A stretch of DNA of 64,000 nt from Bacillus thuringiensis (GCF_014932895.1 NZ_JACYOF010000001.1:620001-684000), one strand, 5' to 3'; shown: positions 16,254 through 24,922, counted from the first letter of the stretch. The notes: generated by a model not told the origin, from the sequence alone. Translations and numbers: made by a program.

Positions 16254-16712
16254 TTATCGATGGCCATCCCTTTTTGCGACTTGATATCCATAGTATGCAC
16301 ATGTACCATTTCTTGATAACTCCCTTACCTCAAAACCACAACTTCTATAAAAATCAAAATTGCTCGCTGATGTATGTGCAAACCAATCACCATGGGGAAG
16401 TTTTTGTAAGCAAAGAGCCACAAGTTTCTTACCTAATCCCTTTCCTCTATATTCACACTTCACAACTAAATTTACTATGTTCGCGACCATAATTTGATCA
16501 GAAATGACTCTAACCATAGCAATCATCTCTTCTTCATCCCAAATTGTGAAAGCCCACGTTGAATTTTCAAATGCTATCGTAAATTTTTCAATTTGCCAAG
16601 AAGGGATATTATCATTGCTCCAACCGGCATCTTCAAATAAAGTTTTAATTGCATATGCTGGTACCCCATTCGTTCCTTCACGAATAATAAGTCCATTATG
16701 GTAAATATACAT
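16254..16712 (-). CDS. GNAT family N-acetyltransferase
   Basis: The 152-residue protein shows the GNAT core: strands around WAFTIWDEEEMIAMVRVISD, the acetyl-CoA loop VKCEYRGKGLGKKLVALCLQ (about residues 85-105), and NFDFYRSCGFEVREL. The acceptor substrate is unknown. Start ATG follows AAGGGGGGA. It stands in a run of independent minus-strand genes. Confidence 0.85.
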   Translation of the reverse strand: MYIYHNGLIIREGTNGVPAYAIKTLFEDAGWSNDNIPSWQIEKFTIAFENSTWAFTIWDEEEMIAMVRVISDQIMVANIVNLVVKCEYRGKGLGKKLVALCLQKLPHGDWFAHTSASNFDFYRSCGFEVRELSRNGTCAYYGYQVAKRDGHR

Positions 16713-16781
16713 TTAATCCCCCCTTTATTTTTATATACCATTCTTCAAAAGATGCAATTTACCTTTAAATAAGTAATTTTT

Positions 16782-17288
16782 TCATCCAACTCGCTTAATT
16801 GAATAGACAAGAACATCCATTCCATGAAAGGAAGTTGTTTTCTCGTAAGTAAGTCCTGTTTTTCTAGCAACAAATATCGAGGCAGGATGGTTCGGATTAA
16901 TAAGAGAAATTAATTTATTCATTCCTAATGCTTGGAAACCGTAGTCTCGAAATGCTGCTGCTGCTTCTTTCGCATACCCTTGTCCCCAGTACTGAGGAAG
17001 TAGCCAATACCCAATTTCAATTTCCTCTTTTTCATCTACCTTCTGCTTTACTAAACCTGCATGACCAATTCGTATTCCCGTTTCTTTTTCAATCAATACA
17101 AATAGGCCGAAACCATTTTTATAACTCGGGATTACCCATTCCTCCAAACTTTTTTTACATTGCATATATGTTTTTAACGTCCCATTTCCAATATAGCGCA
17201 TGACCTTCTCGTTCCCCCATAGTGAAGCGTAGAACTGTAAGTCATCCATTGTATATTTTCGAATTTGTAAACGACTTGTATGAAACAT
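16782..17288 (-). CDS. RimJ/RimL-type GNAT acetyltransferase
   Basis: The 168-residue protein begins MFHTSRLQIRKYTMDDL and has the RimJ/RimL features TSRLQIR-- and IEIGYWLLPQYWGQGYAKEAAAAFRDYGF, where QGYAKEA forms the acetyl-CoA loop, plus NPNHPASIFVARKTGL. It may acetylate a protein N terminus or small molecule. ATG 17288 was chosen because GGAAGGAG lies just upstream; the earlier GTG (17306) would place that site inside the coding region. Confidence 0.85.
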   Translation of the reverse strand: MFHTSRLQIRKYTMDDLQFYASLWGNEKVMRYIGNGTLKTYMQCKKSLEEWVIPSYKNGFGLFVLIEKETGIRIGHAGLVKQKVDEKEEIEIGYWLLPQYWGQGYAKEAAAAFRDYGFQALGMNKLISLINPNHPASIFVARKTGLTYEKTTSFHGMDVLVYSIKRVG

Positions 17289-17412
17289 TTCTGCACTCCT
17301 TCCCACTAATTTGTACTTAACTACACGTCCATGTTTTGTATGTATACTAAATGTTACTATCTATTATAAATGAACCAACATCAAAATACAGAATATTCAA
17401 CCACTAAAAAGT

Positions 17413-17443
17413 AAAAAAGCAGTAGACAAATATTGTCTACTGC
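17413..17443 (-). terminator. Terminator of the Fur-controlled small gene
   Basis: GCAGTAGACAA and TTGTCTACTGC form an 11-bp stem around ATA (17419-17443), with a T run on the minus strand. It ends the transcript from 17692. Confidence 0.75.
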
Positions 17444-17513
17444 ATCCATATCATAACTAGCATAAAGAAAACTACAATTGAGGGGGGTGTAGGATTTTCA
17501 AATATACTAGATA

Positions 17514-17580
17514 CTTATCCCGTTCTAACGGGCGGTAAACTTTCCAAATTGTTTTAAAGTGAAAAGTTTACCGCACATAA
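17514..17580 (+). repeat. Degenerate bcr1-like hairpin repeat
   Basis: TATCCCGTTCTAACGGGCGG resembles the 5' end of the copy at 45875 (AATCCCGCTATTTGCGGGCGG). GCGGTAAACTTT (17532-17543) is an exact inverted match to 17563-17574. The rest of the element is missing or diverged. Confidence 0.5.
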
Positions 17581-17692
17581 GAACTTTTTTCTGTTTTGGT
17601 TGCAGGTGCTTTTTCGTTTCCCTTTGCATTGCACATATCAACAAGAAAAAAATAGACAAAATCGCTGTGAATAACGTAATAGATTTTTTCAT
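17525..17692 (-). CDS. Fur-controlled 55-residue peptide with membrane or lipid anchor
   Basis: The frame begins MKKSITLFTAILSIFFLLIC, a basic start with a hydrophobic core and a cysteine at residue 20, so it is either a membrane anchor or a poor lipobox (LLIC). The rest is basic (QRETKKHLQPKQKK) and ends GKLFTLKQFGKFTAR. AGGTGAAAG precedes the ATG. A Fur box and a TTGACA lie directly upstream and a terminator follows, so the transcription unit is complete. The last third and the stop codon are formed by a 12-bp inverted repeat resembling bcr1. No homologue is recognised. Confidence 0.5.
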   Translation of the reverse strand: MKKSITLFTAILSIFFLLICAMQRETKKHLQPKQKKVLMCGKLFTLKQFGKFTAR

Positions 17693-17707
17693 TCTTTCAC
17701 CTATAAT

Positions 17708-17766
17708 TGATAATGATAATCACTAACCACTACTCAACTCTAATCGATAAAGCTTATCACTGTCAA
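17708..17766 (-). promoter_or_regulatory. Fur box and promoter of the 55-residue peptide
   Basis: TGATAATGATAATCA (17708-17722) matches the 7-1-7 Fur operator with one mismatch. A TTGACA (complement at 17761-17766) stands about 40 bases further upstream of the gene, with a weak -10 after an 18-base spacer. Confidence 0.65.
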
Positions 17767-17792
17767 TATAAAACACATTCATTTTTTACAAA

Positions 17793-17835
17793 AAGCAAAA
17801 AGCGCTACAAAAAGGTCCCTTCTTTTTGTAGCGCT
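17793..17835 (-). terminator. Terminator of yrhC
   Basis: AGCGCTACAAAAAG (17801-17814) and its exact complement (17822-17835) form a 14-bp stem, followed by T-rich sequence on the minus strand. Confidence 0.85.
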
Positions 17836-17848
17836 CTATTTAATAATA

Positions 17849-18076
17849 TTACTCACATTCATTTTCCTCTAACTGGTCACGCATCACTTTCACACGCTGA
17901 AAGAAAAAGAACGATAAACTTAAAAATACAACGATACTTCCCATCATGATAAAAAATTGTATTGTTTCTTTTGCTCCATTCGGAATCAATAAGCCAATCA
18001 TTAACAACGTACTTACAGCGAGAAGAATTTGTCCGAACCGAGTATAATCTTCTATTTTCCCTTGTAATTCTTTCAT
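17849..18076 (-). CDS. yrhC: YrhC-like small membrane protein
   Basis: The 75-residue protein has a polar start (MKELQGKIEDYTRFGQ), two membrane helices (ILLAVSTLLMIGLLIP and FFIMMGSIVVFLSLSFFFF) and an acidic tail. This fits the YrhC family, whose gene ends the yrrT-mtnN-mccA-mccB-yrhC operon of B. subtilis. ATG 18076 was chosen for its GGAGGAG site; the open frame upstream to 18163 lacks one. Here it is separated from mccB by adhE. Function is unknown. Confidence 0.75.
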   Translation of the reverse strand: MKELQGKIEDYTRFGQILLAVSTLLMIGLLIPNGAKETIQFFIMMGSIVVFLSLSFFFFQRVKVMRDQLEENECE

Positions 18077-18202
18077 TATATTCTCACTCCTCCATTTCAC
18101 TGTATCATATTCTATGAAACTGAGAGACAAGTAAATACAGCCATTCTGGGGGATGTTTTCCAAAAGAAAAAGAGCCGCTTCATTGCGACTCTTTCGTACC
18201 CA

Positions 18203-20806
18203 TTACACACCTTTATATGCTTCCATATAAATTTCTTTCAGTTCTGAAATGAGCGGTAATTTTGGATTAGCTGTTGTACATTGATCTTCAAAAGCTCTTT
18301 CTGCTAATACTTCAACAACCTCTTCAAATTGCTCTTTGTCGACTCCTTGTCCCACAATACTCATATTAATATTCAAGCTTTTTCCAAGCTCAATAATTGC
18401 TTGGACGAGTGATTCCACCCCTTCTGCTGTTGAGCTTGCTGGAAGCCCGAGCATTCTCGCAATATGTGCATAGCGTTCATCTGCCACAAAGTGCTCATAT
18501 TTTGGGAACAATGCATGTTTTCTTGGCTTAATAGCGTTATATCGAACTACATGCGGCATAAGAATGGCATTTGCGCGTCCGTGTGGAATATGGAATTCTT
18601 GTCCAATTTTATGTGCTAAACTATGATTAATACCAAGGAAAGCATTTGCAAATGCCATTCCTGCGATTGCAGAAGCGTTATGCATTTTTTCTCGTGCTTC
18701 TTCATCATTTCCATCTTTATATGCCCTCGGTAAATATTTAAATACAAGGTCAATTGCTTGTAATGCTAATCCATCCGTATAGTCATTTGACATAACAGAC
18801 ACATATGCCTCAATTGCATGCGTTAATACGTCCATGCCAGTATCTGCTGTTACATGAGGTGGTACTGTCATTACAAATTGCGGATCAACAATTGCTACAT
18901 CTGGTGTTAATTCATAATCTGCGAGCGGATACTTTATATTATTTTTCTTATCTGTAATAACTGCAAATGGTGTCACTTCTGACCCTGTTCCTGATGTTGT
19001 TGGAATTGCAACAAACTGCGCTTTATTTCCTAATTCCGGATATTTACATGTGCGTTTTCGTATATCTAAAAACTTCTGTTTAATTCCATAGAATGTTGTT
19101 TCTGGGTGCTCATAGAATAGCCACATCCCTTTTGCTGCATCCATAGCTGAACCACCACCAAGTGCGATAATTACATCTGGTTTAAAGCTTTTCATCATGT
19201 CCGCACCTTTAAAAACAGTTTCATCTGATGGATCTGGCTCGACTTCAAAGAAAACTTCAACTTTCACATCATTGGCATGTTTACGTAAATAGTGTATAAC
19301 TGTATCGACATAACCATGCTCCACCATTCCTGGATCCGTTACAATAAATGCACGTGAAATATTGGGCATGTTTTCTAAATATGCTGTCGCATGTTTTTCA
19401 AAATAAATTTTTGGTGGTAATTTGAACCATTGCATATTCTTTTTTCTATTTGCCAGCCTTTTTATATTTAATAAATGAGTCGCCGTTACGTTTTGGGAAA
19501 CTGAATTTTTCCCGTAAGAACCACAACCAAGCGTAAGTGATGGAATAAATCCGTTATATATATCGCCAATTCCCCCTTGTGATGAAGGTGCATTTACGAT
19601 GAGACGGCAAGCTTTCATGCGTAATCCAAATTGTTTTTGTACTTCTTTATTTGTAGAATGAATGACTGCTGAATGCCCTAAGCCACCAAGGTCTAACATT
19701 CCTTCGCAGTATGTTAATCCTTCTTCTAATGAATTCGCTTTTACACAAGCTAATACTGGGCTCAGTTTCTCACGAGATAGTGGATACGCTGCTCCGATAC
19801 CTTGTATTTCAGCTACAAGCATTTTTGTATTCTCAGGCACAGTAATCCCAACTAATTCGGCAATATACTGCGCTGATTTCCCTACAATATCGCTATTTAC
19901 TGCACATGTATTTTCATTAATAACAAGCTTTTCTAATTTTCTTCTCTCTTCTTCTGTTACAAAGTAACAATTGCTTGCAATCATTTCTGTTTTAACATCA
20001 TCATAAATTTCCTTATCTACAATGATAGCTTGTTCCGATGCACAAATCATTCCGTTATCAAACGTTTTCGATAAAATCAAATCATTAACAGCTCGTTTAA
20101 CATGTGCCGATTTCTCTATATAACATGGTACATTACCAGGGCCTACACCTAACGCTGGTTTACCAGTAGAATAAGCAGATTTCACCATACCAGCTCCTCC
20201 AGTTGCTAGAACGAGTGCAACACCTTCATGGTTCATTAATTGTTTCGTTGCTTCGACAGAAGGTCTTTCAATCCATTGAATACAGTGTTTTGGTGCACCA
20301 GCCTTAACTGCTGCATCATATACTGTTTTCGCCGCTGCAATGGAACAATTTTGTGCAGAAGGGTGAAATGCGAAAATAATTGGATTTCTCGTTTTTATTG
20401 CGATTAATGCTTTAAACATCGTTGTCGACGTTGGATTCGTTACTGGTGTTACTCCTGCTACTACACCGACAGGTTCCGCAATTTCTATTATTTCTTCATG
20501 AGGATCTTCGTGAATAATTCCTACCGTTTTATCCTTCTTTATGCTATGCCAAATATATTCAGTGGCAAAAATATTTTTAATGCATTTGTCTTCATATACA
20601 CCACGGCCCGTTTCTTCAACAGCCAATTTCGCAAGTGGCATATGTTGATCAACACCTGCTAGTGCCATTTCATGAACAATGTTGTCAATTTGCTCTTGTG
20701 TAAAACTATCTAATGCTTGTAAAGCTTTTTGACCGTTCTTCACTAACGTATCAATCATCTCTTTTACCTCTTGCATTTCATTTACAACTTTCTCTTTGAC
20801 TACCAT
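18203..20806 (-). CDS. adhE: Bifunctional acetaldehyde/alcohol dehydrogenase
   Basis: The 867-residue fused enzyme converts acetyl-CoA to ethanol in two NADH steps during fermentation. The N-terminal aldehyde dehydrogenase half (about 1-440) has GVTPVTNPTSTT, the nucleotide-binding ATGGAGMVKSAYS and the catalytic cysteine in FDNGMICASEQA (near 253). The C-terminal iron-dependent alcohol dehydrogenase half (about 450-867) has ALGGGSAMDAAKGMW, IPTTSGTGSEVTPFAV and GINHSLAHKIGQEFHIPHG with iron histidines. Start ATG follows AGGAGG. Two Rex/FNR-type palindromes and five 10-bp repeats lie upstream. It sits between mccB and yrhC, which are neighbours in B. subtilis. Confidence 0.96.
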   Translation of the reverse strand: MVVKEKVVNEMQEVKEMIDTLVKNGQKALQALDSFTQEQIDNIVHEMALAGVDQHMPLAKLAVEETGRGVYEDKCIKNIFATEYIWHSIKKDKTVGIIHEDPHEEIIEIAEPVGVVAGVTPVTNPTSTTMFKALIAIKTRNPIIFAFHPSAQNCSIAAAKTVYDAAVKAGAPKHCIQWIERPSVEATKQLMNHEGVALVLATGGAGMVKSAYSTGKPALGVGPGNVPCYIEKSAHVKRAVNDLILSKTFDNGMICASEQAIIVDKEIYDDVKTEMIASNCYFVTEEERRKLEKLVINENTCAVNSDIVGKSAQYIAELVGITVPENTKMLVAEIQGIGAAYPLSREKLSPVLACVKANSLEEGLTYCEGMLDLGGLGHSAVIHSTNKEVQKQFGLRMKACRLIVNAPSSQGGIGDIYNGFIPSLTLGCGSYGKNSVSQNVTATHLLNIKRLANRKKNMQWFKLPPKIYFEKHATAYLENMPNISRAFIVTDPGMVEHGYVDTVIHYLRKHANDVKVEVFFEVEPDPSDETVFKGADMMKSFKPDVIIALGGGSAMDAAKGMWLFYEHPETTFYGIKQKFLDIRKRTCKYPELGNKAQFVAIPTTSGTGSEVTPFAVITDKKNNIKYPLADYELTPDVAIVDPQFVMTVPPHVTADTGMDVLTHAIEAYVSVMSNDYTDGLALQAIDLVFKYLPRAYKDGNDEEAREKMHNASAIAGMAFANAFLGINHSLAHKIGQEFHIPHGRANAILMPHVVRYNAIKPRKHALFPKYEHFVADERYAHIARMLGLPASSTAEGVESLVQAIIELGKSLNINMSIVGQGVDKEQFEEVVEVLAERAFEDQCTTANPKLPLISELKEIYMEAYKGV

Positions 20807-20834
20807 GTAAATTTCCTCCTATTTCACTATTGTG

Positions 20835-20884
20835 GTCCTTATATGTCCTTATATGTCCCTATAGGTCAAAATAAGTCCCTATTA
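20835..20884 (-). repeat. Five 10-bp tandem repeats in the adhE leader
   Basis: On the plus strand GTC recurs at 20835, 20845, 20855, 20865 and 20875: GTCCTTATAT twice, GTCCCTATAG, GTCAAAATAA, GTCCCTATTA. The period is exactly 10, about one helical turn. The array begins 29 bases upstream of the adhE start codon. Confidence 0.75.
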
Positions 20885-20927
20885 TCGTAAAAAAAATAGA
20901 GTTGCCTTCTTACATGAATCTCATTGT

Positions 20928-20945
20928 TTGTGAAATATTTCACAA
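20928..20945. promoter_or_regulatory. Rex/FNR-type operator 2, adhE
   Basis: TTGTGAAATATTTCACAA is a perfect 18-base palindrome. It fits the Rex consensus TTGTGAAn4TTCACAA and also the Bacillus FNR consensus TGTGAn6TCACA. It lies between the likely -10 and the gene. Confidence 0.85.
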
Positions 20946-21012
20946 GTTTGTTCATGAGTAACATTTCATGAATTTAATATACAGGAAATCATTTCATTTG
21001 TGTGTGTCTAAT

Positions 21013-21030
21013 TTGTGGAATGTTTCACAA
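21013..21030. promoter_or_regulatory. Rex/FNR-type operator 1, adhE
   Basis: TTGTGGAATGTTTCACAA differs from the perfect palindrome by one G in the left arm. It lies upstream of a candidate -10 (TATATT, complement of 20976-20981), so it could be an activator or second repressor site. Confidence 0.75.
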
Positions 21031-21033
21031 ATT

Positions 21034-21080
21034 ACATAATAAAAATGTACTGCTCATATAGAGCAATACATTTTTATTAT
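21034..21080 (-). terminator. Terminator of the mccAB operon
   Basis: CATAATAAAAATGTA-TGCTC and its complement GAGCA-TACATTTTTATTATG form a long stem overlapping the mccB stop codon, so transcription should stop before adhE. Confidence 0.85.
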
Positions 21081-22210
21081 GCTAACGCTTGTGCTAAATC
21101 TTCAATTAAATCTTCACCATCTTCAATACCGACAGAGATACGAATTAATGTATCTGTAATTCCTAATTCTTTGCGGCGATCTGCTGGAATTGATGCATGT
21201 GTCATTTGAGATGGGATAGAAATTAAACTTTCTACTGCTCCTAAACTTTCAGCAAGTGTAAAGTATTGTAATTTCTCAAGTACATTATTTAGCGTTTCTT
21301 CACTATCTACATCAAATGAGATAATGGCACCAAATCCGTTCGCTTGTTCTGTTGCTAATTCGTGATTTTGATGCGATGCAAGACCTGGATAATATACTTT
21401 ATTTACTTTTGGGTGATTATTTAAAAACTCAGCAATTGCACGTGAATTCGTTTCATGTTCTTCCATACGAATTCCTAATGTTTTTAAACCACGAAGTAGT
21501 AAGAAGCTATCTTGTGGACCAAGAATACCTCCTGTTGAGTTTTGTACAAAATGAAGGTCTTCTGCTAGTTGTGGGCTGTTTACAACTACTAGGCCTGCAA
21601 CTACGTCACTATGACCTCCTAAATATTTCGTTGCACTATGAAGCACAATATCTGCTCCTAAAGAAATCGGCGACTGCCAATATGGCGTCATGAATGTGTT
21701 ATCAATAATTGTTAGTAAATCTTTCTCTTTAGCAAGAGTAGATATTTTCTTAATATCAGTAATTTTCAGTAATGGGTTCGTTGGTGTTTCCACATAGATT
21801 GCTTTTGTATTTGGACGAATTGCTTCTTCAACTTCCGCTAAGTTTGTTGTATCTACAAATGTATGCTCAATACCAAAGCGGTTTAATACTTTCGTAATAA
21901 CGCGGTACGTTCCGCCATAAACATCATCTGTTAAAATGACATGGTCACCTTTTGAGAACAACATAATTGTCGCTGTAATAGCAGCCATTCCTGAACCAAA
22001 TGCAAATCCAGCATGACCGTTTTCTAATACAGCAATCATTTCTTCTAAAGCTGCACGTGTTGGGTTGCCTGTACGTGAATATTCATATCCTTGATGCTTA
22101 CCAACTGCCTCTTGTTTATACGTACTTGTTTGATAAATCGGTACGTTTACAGATCCAGTTGAAGGTTCTCCTATGCGAATACCATGAATTAACTTTGTCT
22201 TTGCTCTCAT
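21077..22210 (-). CDS. mccB: Cystathionine gamma-lyase / homocysteine gamma-lyase
   Basis: The 377-residue protein is a PLP enzyme of the Cys/Met metabolism group. It cleaves cystathionine (or homocysteine) to cysteine, ketobutyrate and ammonia. Visible motifs are YEYSRTGNPTR, FGSGMAAI, DDVYGGTYR, ETPTNPLL, IDNTFMTPYWQ, and the PLP lysine in HSATKYLGGHSD (near 200). Name and role rest on synteny with B. subtilis mccAB: the gap to mccA is only 3 bases. It works with MccA in the methionine-to-cysteine pathway and is expected to be under CymR, which is encoded at 45410-45826. Confidence 0.93.
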   Translation of the reverse strand: MRAKTKLIHGIRIGEPSTGSVNVPIYQTSTYKQEAVGKHQGYEYSRTGNPTRAALEEMIAVLENGHAGFAFGSGMAAITATIMLFSKGDHVILTDDVYGGTYRVITKVLNRFGIEHTFVDTTNLAEVEEAIRPNTKAIYVETPTNPLLKITDIKKISTLAKEKDLLTIIDNTFMTPYWQSPISLGADIVLHSATKYLGGHSDVVAGLVVVNSPQLAEDLHFVQNSTGGILGPQDSFLLLRGLKTLGIRMEEHETNSRAIAEFLNNHPKVNKVYYPGLASHQNHELATEQANGFGAIISFDVDSEETLNNVLEKLQYFTLAESLGAVESLISIPSQMTHASIPADRRKELGITDTLIRISVGIEDGEDLIEDLAQALA

Positions 22211-22213
22211 TTT

Positions 22214-23137
22214 TTATTCCCATCCTTTGTATATGTCTTTACTTAAATAGCGCTCACTACTATCAGGAAAAATCGTTACAATATTTGTACCTGGTGTTGC
22301 TTTCTCTGCCTCAAGTAAGCTGGCATGAAATACTGCTCCTGAAGAGCTCCCAACGAGAAGGCCTTCTTTTTGTGCTAATTCTTTCACTCGTAAAAATGCA
22401 TTTCGATCAGAAATCGTATAAATTTCATCAAAATAAGATGTTTTCAAAAATGGTGGAATGAATTCAAGACCAATTCCTTCTGTTTCATGTGAACCAGCTT
22501 TACCACCATTTAGAATAGATCCTTCTGGTTCTACAATAACTGTTTTAATATCAATATTTTTTTCTTTTAAATAAGACGCAGTCCCCATGAATGTACCACC
22601 AGTTCCTGCTCCAGCAACAAATATGTTAATCTCTCCGTTCAATGCATCCCACAGTTCAGGACCTAGTGTTTTGAAATATGCGCGCGGGTTTGCTTCATTC
22701 GCAAACTGGCTTGGAGAGTATGAATTCGGTATTTCATTTACTAACTCTTCTGCTTTTGCAATTGCTCCGGTCATTCCTTGCTCAGTCGGTGTATGCACGA
22801 CTGTTGCACCTAATGCTCTCATTAACTCTTGTTTTTCAATACTAAATTTCTCTGGTACACAAACAATAACGCGTAAATCATGTTCTAGCGCTGCAAGTGC
22901 CAGTCCAATACCAGTATTGCCAGCAGTCGGTTCAATAATTGTTCCGCCCCGGGTAACAAGCCCTTTTTCTAGCGCATCTTCAATTAATTCTCTTCCTAAA
23001 CGATCCTTAACGCTTCCGCCTGGGTTATAAAATTCAAGCTTTGCAAATAAACGGACCCCTTCTGGAAGTGAAAAACGAGTAATTTCTACAATTGGTGTAT
23101 GACCAATTAACTCATGAACTCCACGATATACATTCAT
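22214..23137 (-). CDS. mccA: Cystathionine beta-synthase, O-acetylserine dependent
   Basis: The 307-residue protein is a fold-type II PLP enzyme. It shows the PLP lysine in PGGSVKDRLG, the asparagine loop EPTAGNTGIGLA, the glycine-rich GAGTGGTFMGT and the late GSSSGA. It condenses O-acetylserine with homocysteine to make cystathionine, the first reverse transsulfuration step. ATG 23137 follows AAGGGGGA; an in-frame start 24 bases upstream lacks a site. It lies between mtnN and mccB in a tight operon. Confidence 0.92.
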   Translation of the reverse strand: MNVYRGVHELIGHTPIVEITRFSLPEGVRLFAKLEFYNPGGSVKDRLGRELIEDALEKGLVTRGGTIIEPTAGNTGIGLALAALEHDLRVIVCVPEKFSIEKQELMRALGATVVHTPTEQGMTGAIAKAEELVNEIPNSYSPSQFANEANPRAYFKTLGPELWDALNGEINIFVAGAGTGGTFMGTASYLKEKNIDIKTVIVEPEGSILNGGKAGSHETEGIGLEFIPPFLKTSYFDEIYTISDRNAFLRVKELAQKEGLLVGSSSGAVFHASLLEAEKATPGTNIVTIFPDSSERYLSKDIYKGWE

Positions 23138-23219
23138 CGTGTTCTCCCCCTTATTTGCCAATAAAGAAAAGGCAACTGTATGTATTTTCTTTATATGAGA
23201 CAGTTGCCTTTTTGTTACA

Positions 23220-23915
23220 TTACTTTAACTCTTCTAGTACTTTTACGATAAAGTTTGTAGAATGAAGAGCTGCTTGATCTAAAAATTGATCAAATGAAAC
23301 ATTTGATTCTTTCCCAGCAATATCAGAAAGTGCACGAATAATAACAAATGGAACTTCATATTGGTGGCATACTTGTGCAACAGCTGCTGCTTCCATTTCT
23401 ACTGCATAAAGATCTTCAAATTTATCACGAATTGCTGCAACGCGATTCGGATCACTCATAAATGAATCGCCTGTTGCAATCATGCCTTTTACAACTTGAA
23501 TACTTTCTTCTGTTTGCATACACTTCTCAGCTAATGCAACTAATGCCTCATCAGCTTTAAATCCAGGTGGCATTCCTGGTACTTGACCATATTCATAGTT
23601 AAATGCTGTTACATCTACGTCATGGTGACGAACTTCTGTTGAAATAACTACATCTCCAACATTTAAAGAATGATGGAATCCACCAGCTGAACCAGTATTA
23701 ATTACTTTTTCAGGCTTATATCTTTCTAATAAAATTGTCGTTGACATCGCTGCATTTACTTTACCAATCCCAGACTTTAACAAGATTACTTCATGCCCTG
23801 CTAATAGTCCTTTCGTAAATTCACAACCCGCAACCGTTTCTGTTTCCGCTTGTTCTAATTTGTCACGTAAAATACGTACTTCTTCTTCCATTGCTCCAAT
23901 TACAGCAATTCTCAA
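23220..23915 (-). CDS. mtnN: 5'-methylthioadenosine/S-adenosylhomocysteine nucleosidase
   Basis: The 231-residue protein begins [13 protein letters not shown], the MtnN/Pfs signature, with [19 protein letters not shown] and ALSDIAG conserved; the last Asp is the catalytic acid. It splits S-adenosylhomocysteine and methylthioadenosine, releasing adenine and feeding homocysteine production. Start is TTG with AGAGGGA upstream. It follows yrrT by 14 bases and precedes mccA. Confidence 0.95.
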   Translation of the reverse strand: MRIAVIGAMEEEVRILRDKLEQAETETVAGCEFTKGLLAGHEVILLKSGIGKVNAAMSTTILLERYKPEKVINTGSAGGFHHSLNVGDVVISTEVRHHDVDVTAFNYEYGQVPGMPPGFKADEALVALAEKCMQTEESIQVVKGMIATGDSFMSDPNRVAAIRDKFEDLYAVEMEAAAVAQVCHQYEVPFVIIRALSDIAGKESNVSFDQFLDQAALHSTNFIVKVLEELK

Positions 23916-23929
23916 TCTAATCCCTCTTT

Positions 23930-24568
23930 CTATTGCTTAGTTGCCTCCATTACCCAAACGAAATGATTTAATCTCGTGAACGTTACATGGAAGCCATTGT
24001 TTTCAAAAATAGATTGCATGACCGGAATACGTGTATAGTATTCCGTTTGCAAATCGTTTGCTAACTGGTGAAAACCTCTTTGTTTTGCTGTTTCAACAGT
24101 TCTATCATATGCATCTTGATCTGCAAATATCGTATCAGCAAACACTATTTTACCACCTTTGTTTAGCAATTGACTATACTTCGCAATCGCTACATTTTTT
24201 TCATCATCTGTTAAATGATGAAATGCATAGGTGCTTACAATGGTATCAATTGAATTTGGAACTTCAAACAAAAGAAAATCACCATCTGTAATCGAAAACT
24301 CTTTTGGCAATTTCTCTTTTGCAATCATGCGCATTTCATGTGACGGTTCTATACCGTAAACTGTACGGCCGGCAAGTAATAGTTTATTTGTTAAATTACC
24401 TGTACCGACACCAAATTCTAATACATTACCAAATGACTTGTTTACTACATCCTCTAAAATTTCCTCATAACGGGCGAAAACTTCTTTATATTGTATATCT
24501 TCGCCTTGTACGAATGAGTCGTACGTATGAGCCCATTCATCAAATAAACCATTAAATTCTGTACCCAT
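23930..24568 (-). CDS. yrrT: Putative SAM-dependent methyltransferase YrrT
   Basis: The 212-residue protein has a class I methyltransferase fold: motif [17 protein letters not shown] (near residue 50), GIEPSHEMR, and [17 protein letters not shown]. Length and place at the head of the mtnN-mccAB operon match B. subtilis YrrT, whose acceptor is unknown. ATG 24568 was chosen for AAAAAGGGGA upstream; the frame continues to 24631, across the promoter, without a site. Confidence 0.9.
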   Translation of the reverse strand: MGTEFNGLFDEWAHTYDSFVQGEDIQYKEVFARYEEILEDVVNKSFGNVLEFGVGTGNLTNKLLLAGRTVYGIEPSHEMRMIAKEKLPKEFSITDGDFLLFEVPNSIDTIVSTYAFHHLTDDEKNVAIAKYSQLLNKGGKIVFADTIFADQDAYDRTVETAKQRGFHQLANDLQTEYYTRIPVMQSIFENNGFHVTFTRLNHFVWVMEATKQ

Positions 24569-24602
24569 AAAAATTCCCCTTTTTCTTATCGGTTTTATCA
24601 GT

Positions 24603-24631
24603 ATGATATTCCCTCTTTCTAAAAATGTCAA
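24603..24631 (-). promoter_or_regulatory. Promoter of the yrrT-mtnN-mccAB operon
   Basis: On the minus strand TTGACA (complement at 24626-24631), a 17-base spacer and TATCAT (complement at 24603-24608) lie 35 bases before the yrrT start. CymR control is expected by homology; the exact CymR site was not resolved. Confidence 0.75.
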
Positions 24632-24704
24632 TCGAAATGTACATGGTATTTCCTTCTTTTCTTTGTTACACTATAGGTGATTACATAGGAGAGGGGTCGT
24701 CTTC

Positions 24705-24920
24705 GTGTCATTTACCTTTGAAATGTTAGAAGATAAAGTAGAATTTTTTGAAGCGGGGGACTTAGCTTCTTTAGAACGAAAAATTAGTGAACAAATTGAT
24801 AATAATAAAGCACTTATGCTTGAAGTTCATCACATCTCACATCAAATGGTTATGGATCCCGAAAGCAAAAGACCGTATTATAGCGCGGTTGTTCATTTTA
24901 AATTAAAAAAATTACGCTAA
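24705..24920 (+). CDS. yrzA: DUF2536 family protein YrzA-like
   Basis: The 71-residue protein (MSFTFEMLEDKVEFFEAGDL, then MLEVHHISHQMVMDPESKRP, ending in a basic strand) resembles the small DUF2536 proteins encoded beside yrrS and yrrT in bacilli. Start is GTG with AGGAGAGGGG upstream. Function is unknown. It diverges from the yrrT operon and converges on yrrS. Confidence 0.75.
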   Translation: MSFTFEMLEDKVEFFEAGDLASLERKISEQIDNNKALMLEVHHISHQMVMDPESKRPYYSAVVHFKLKKLR

Positions 24921-24922
24921 CT

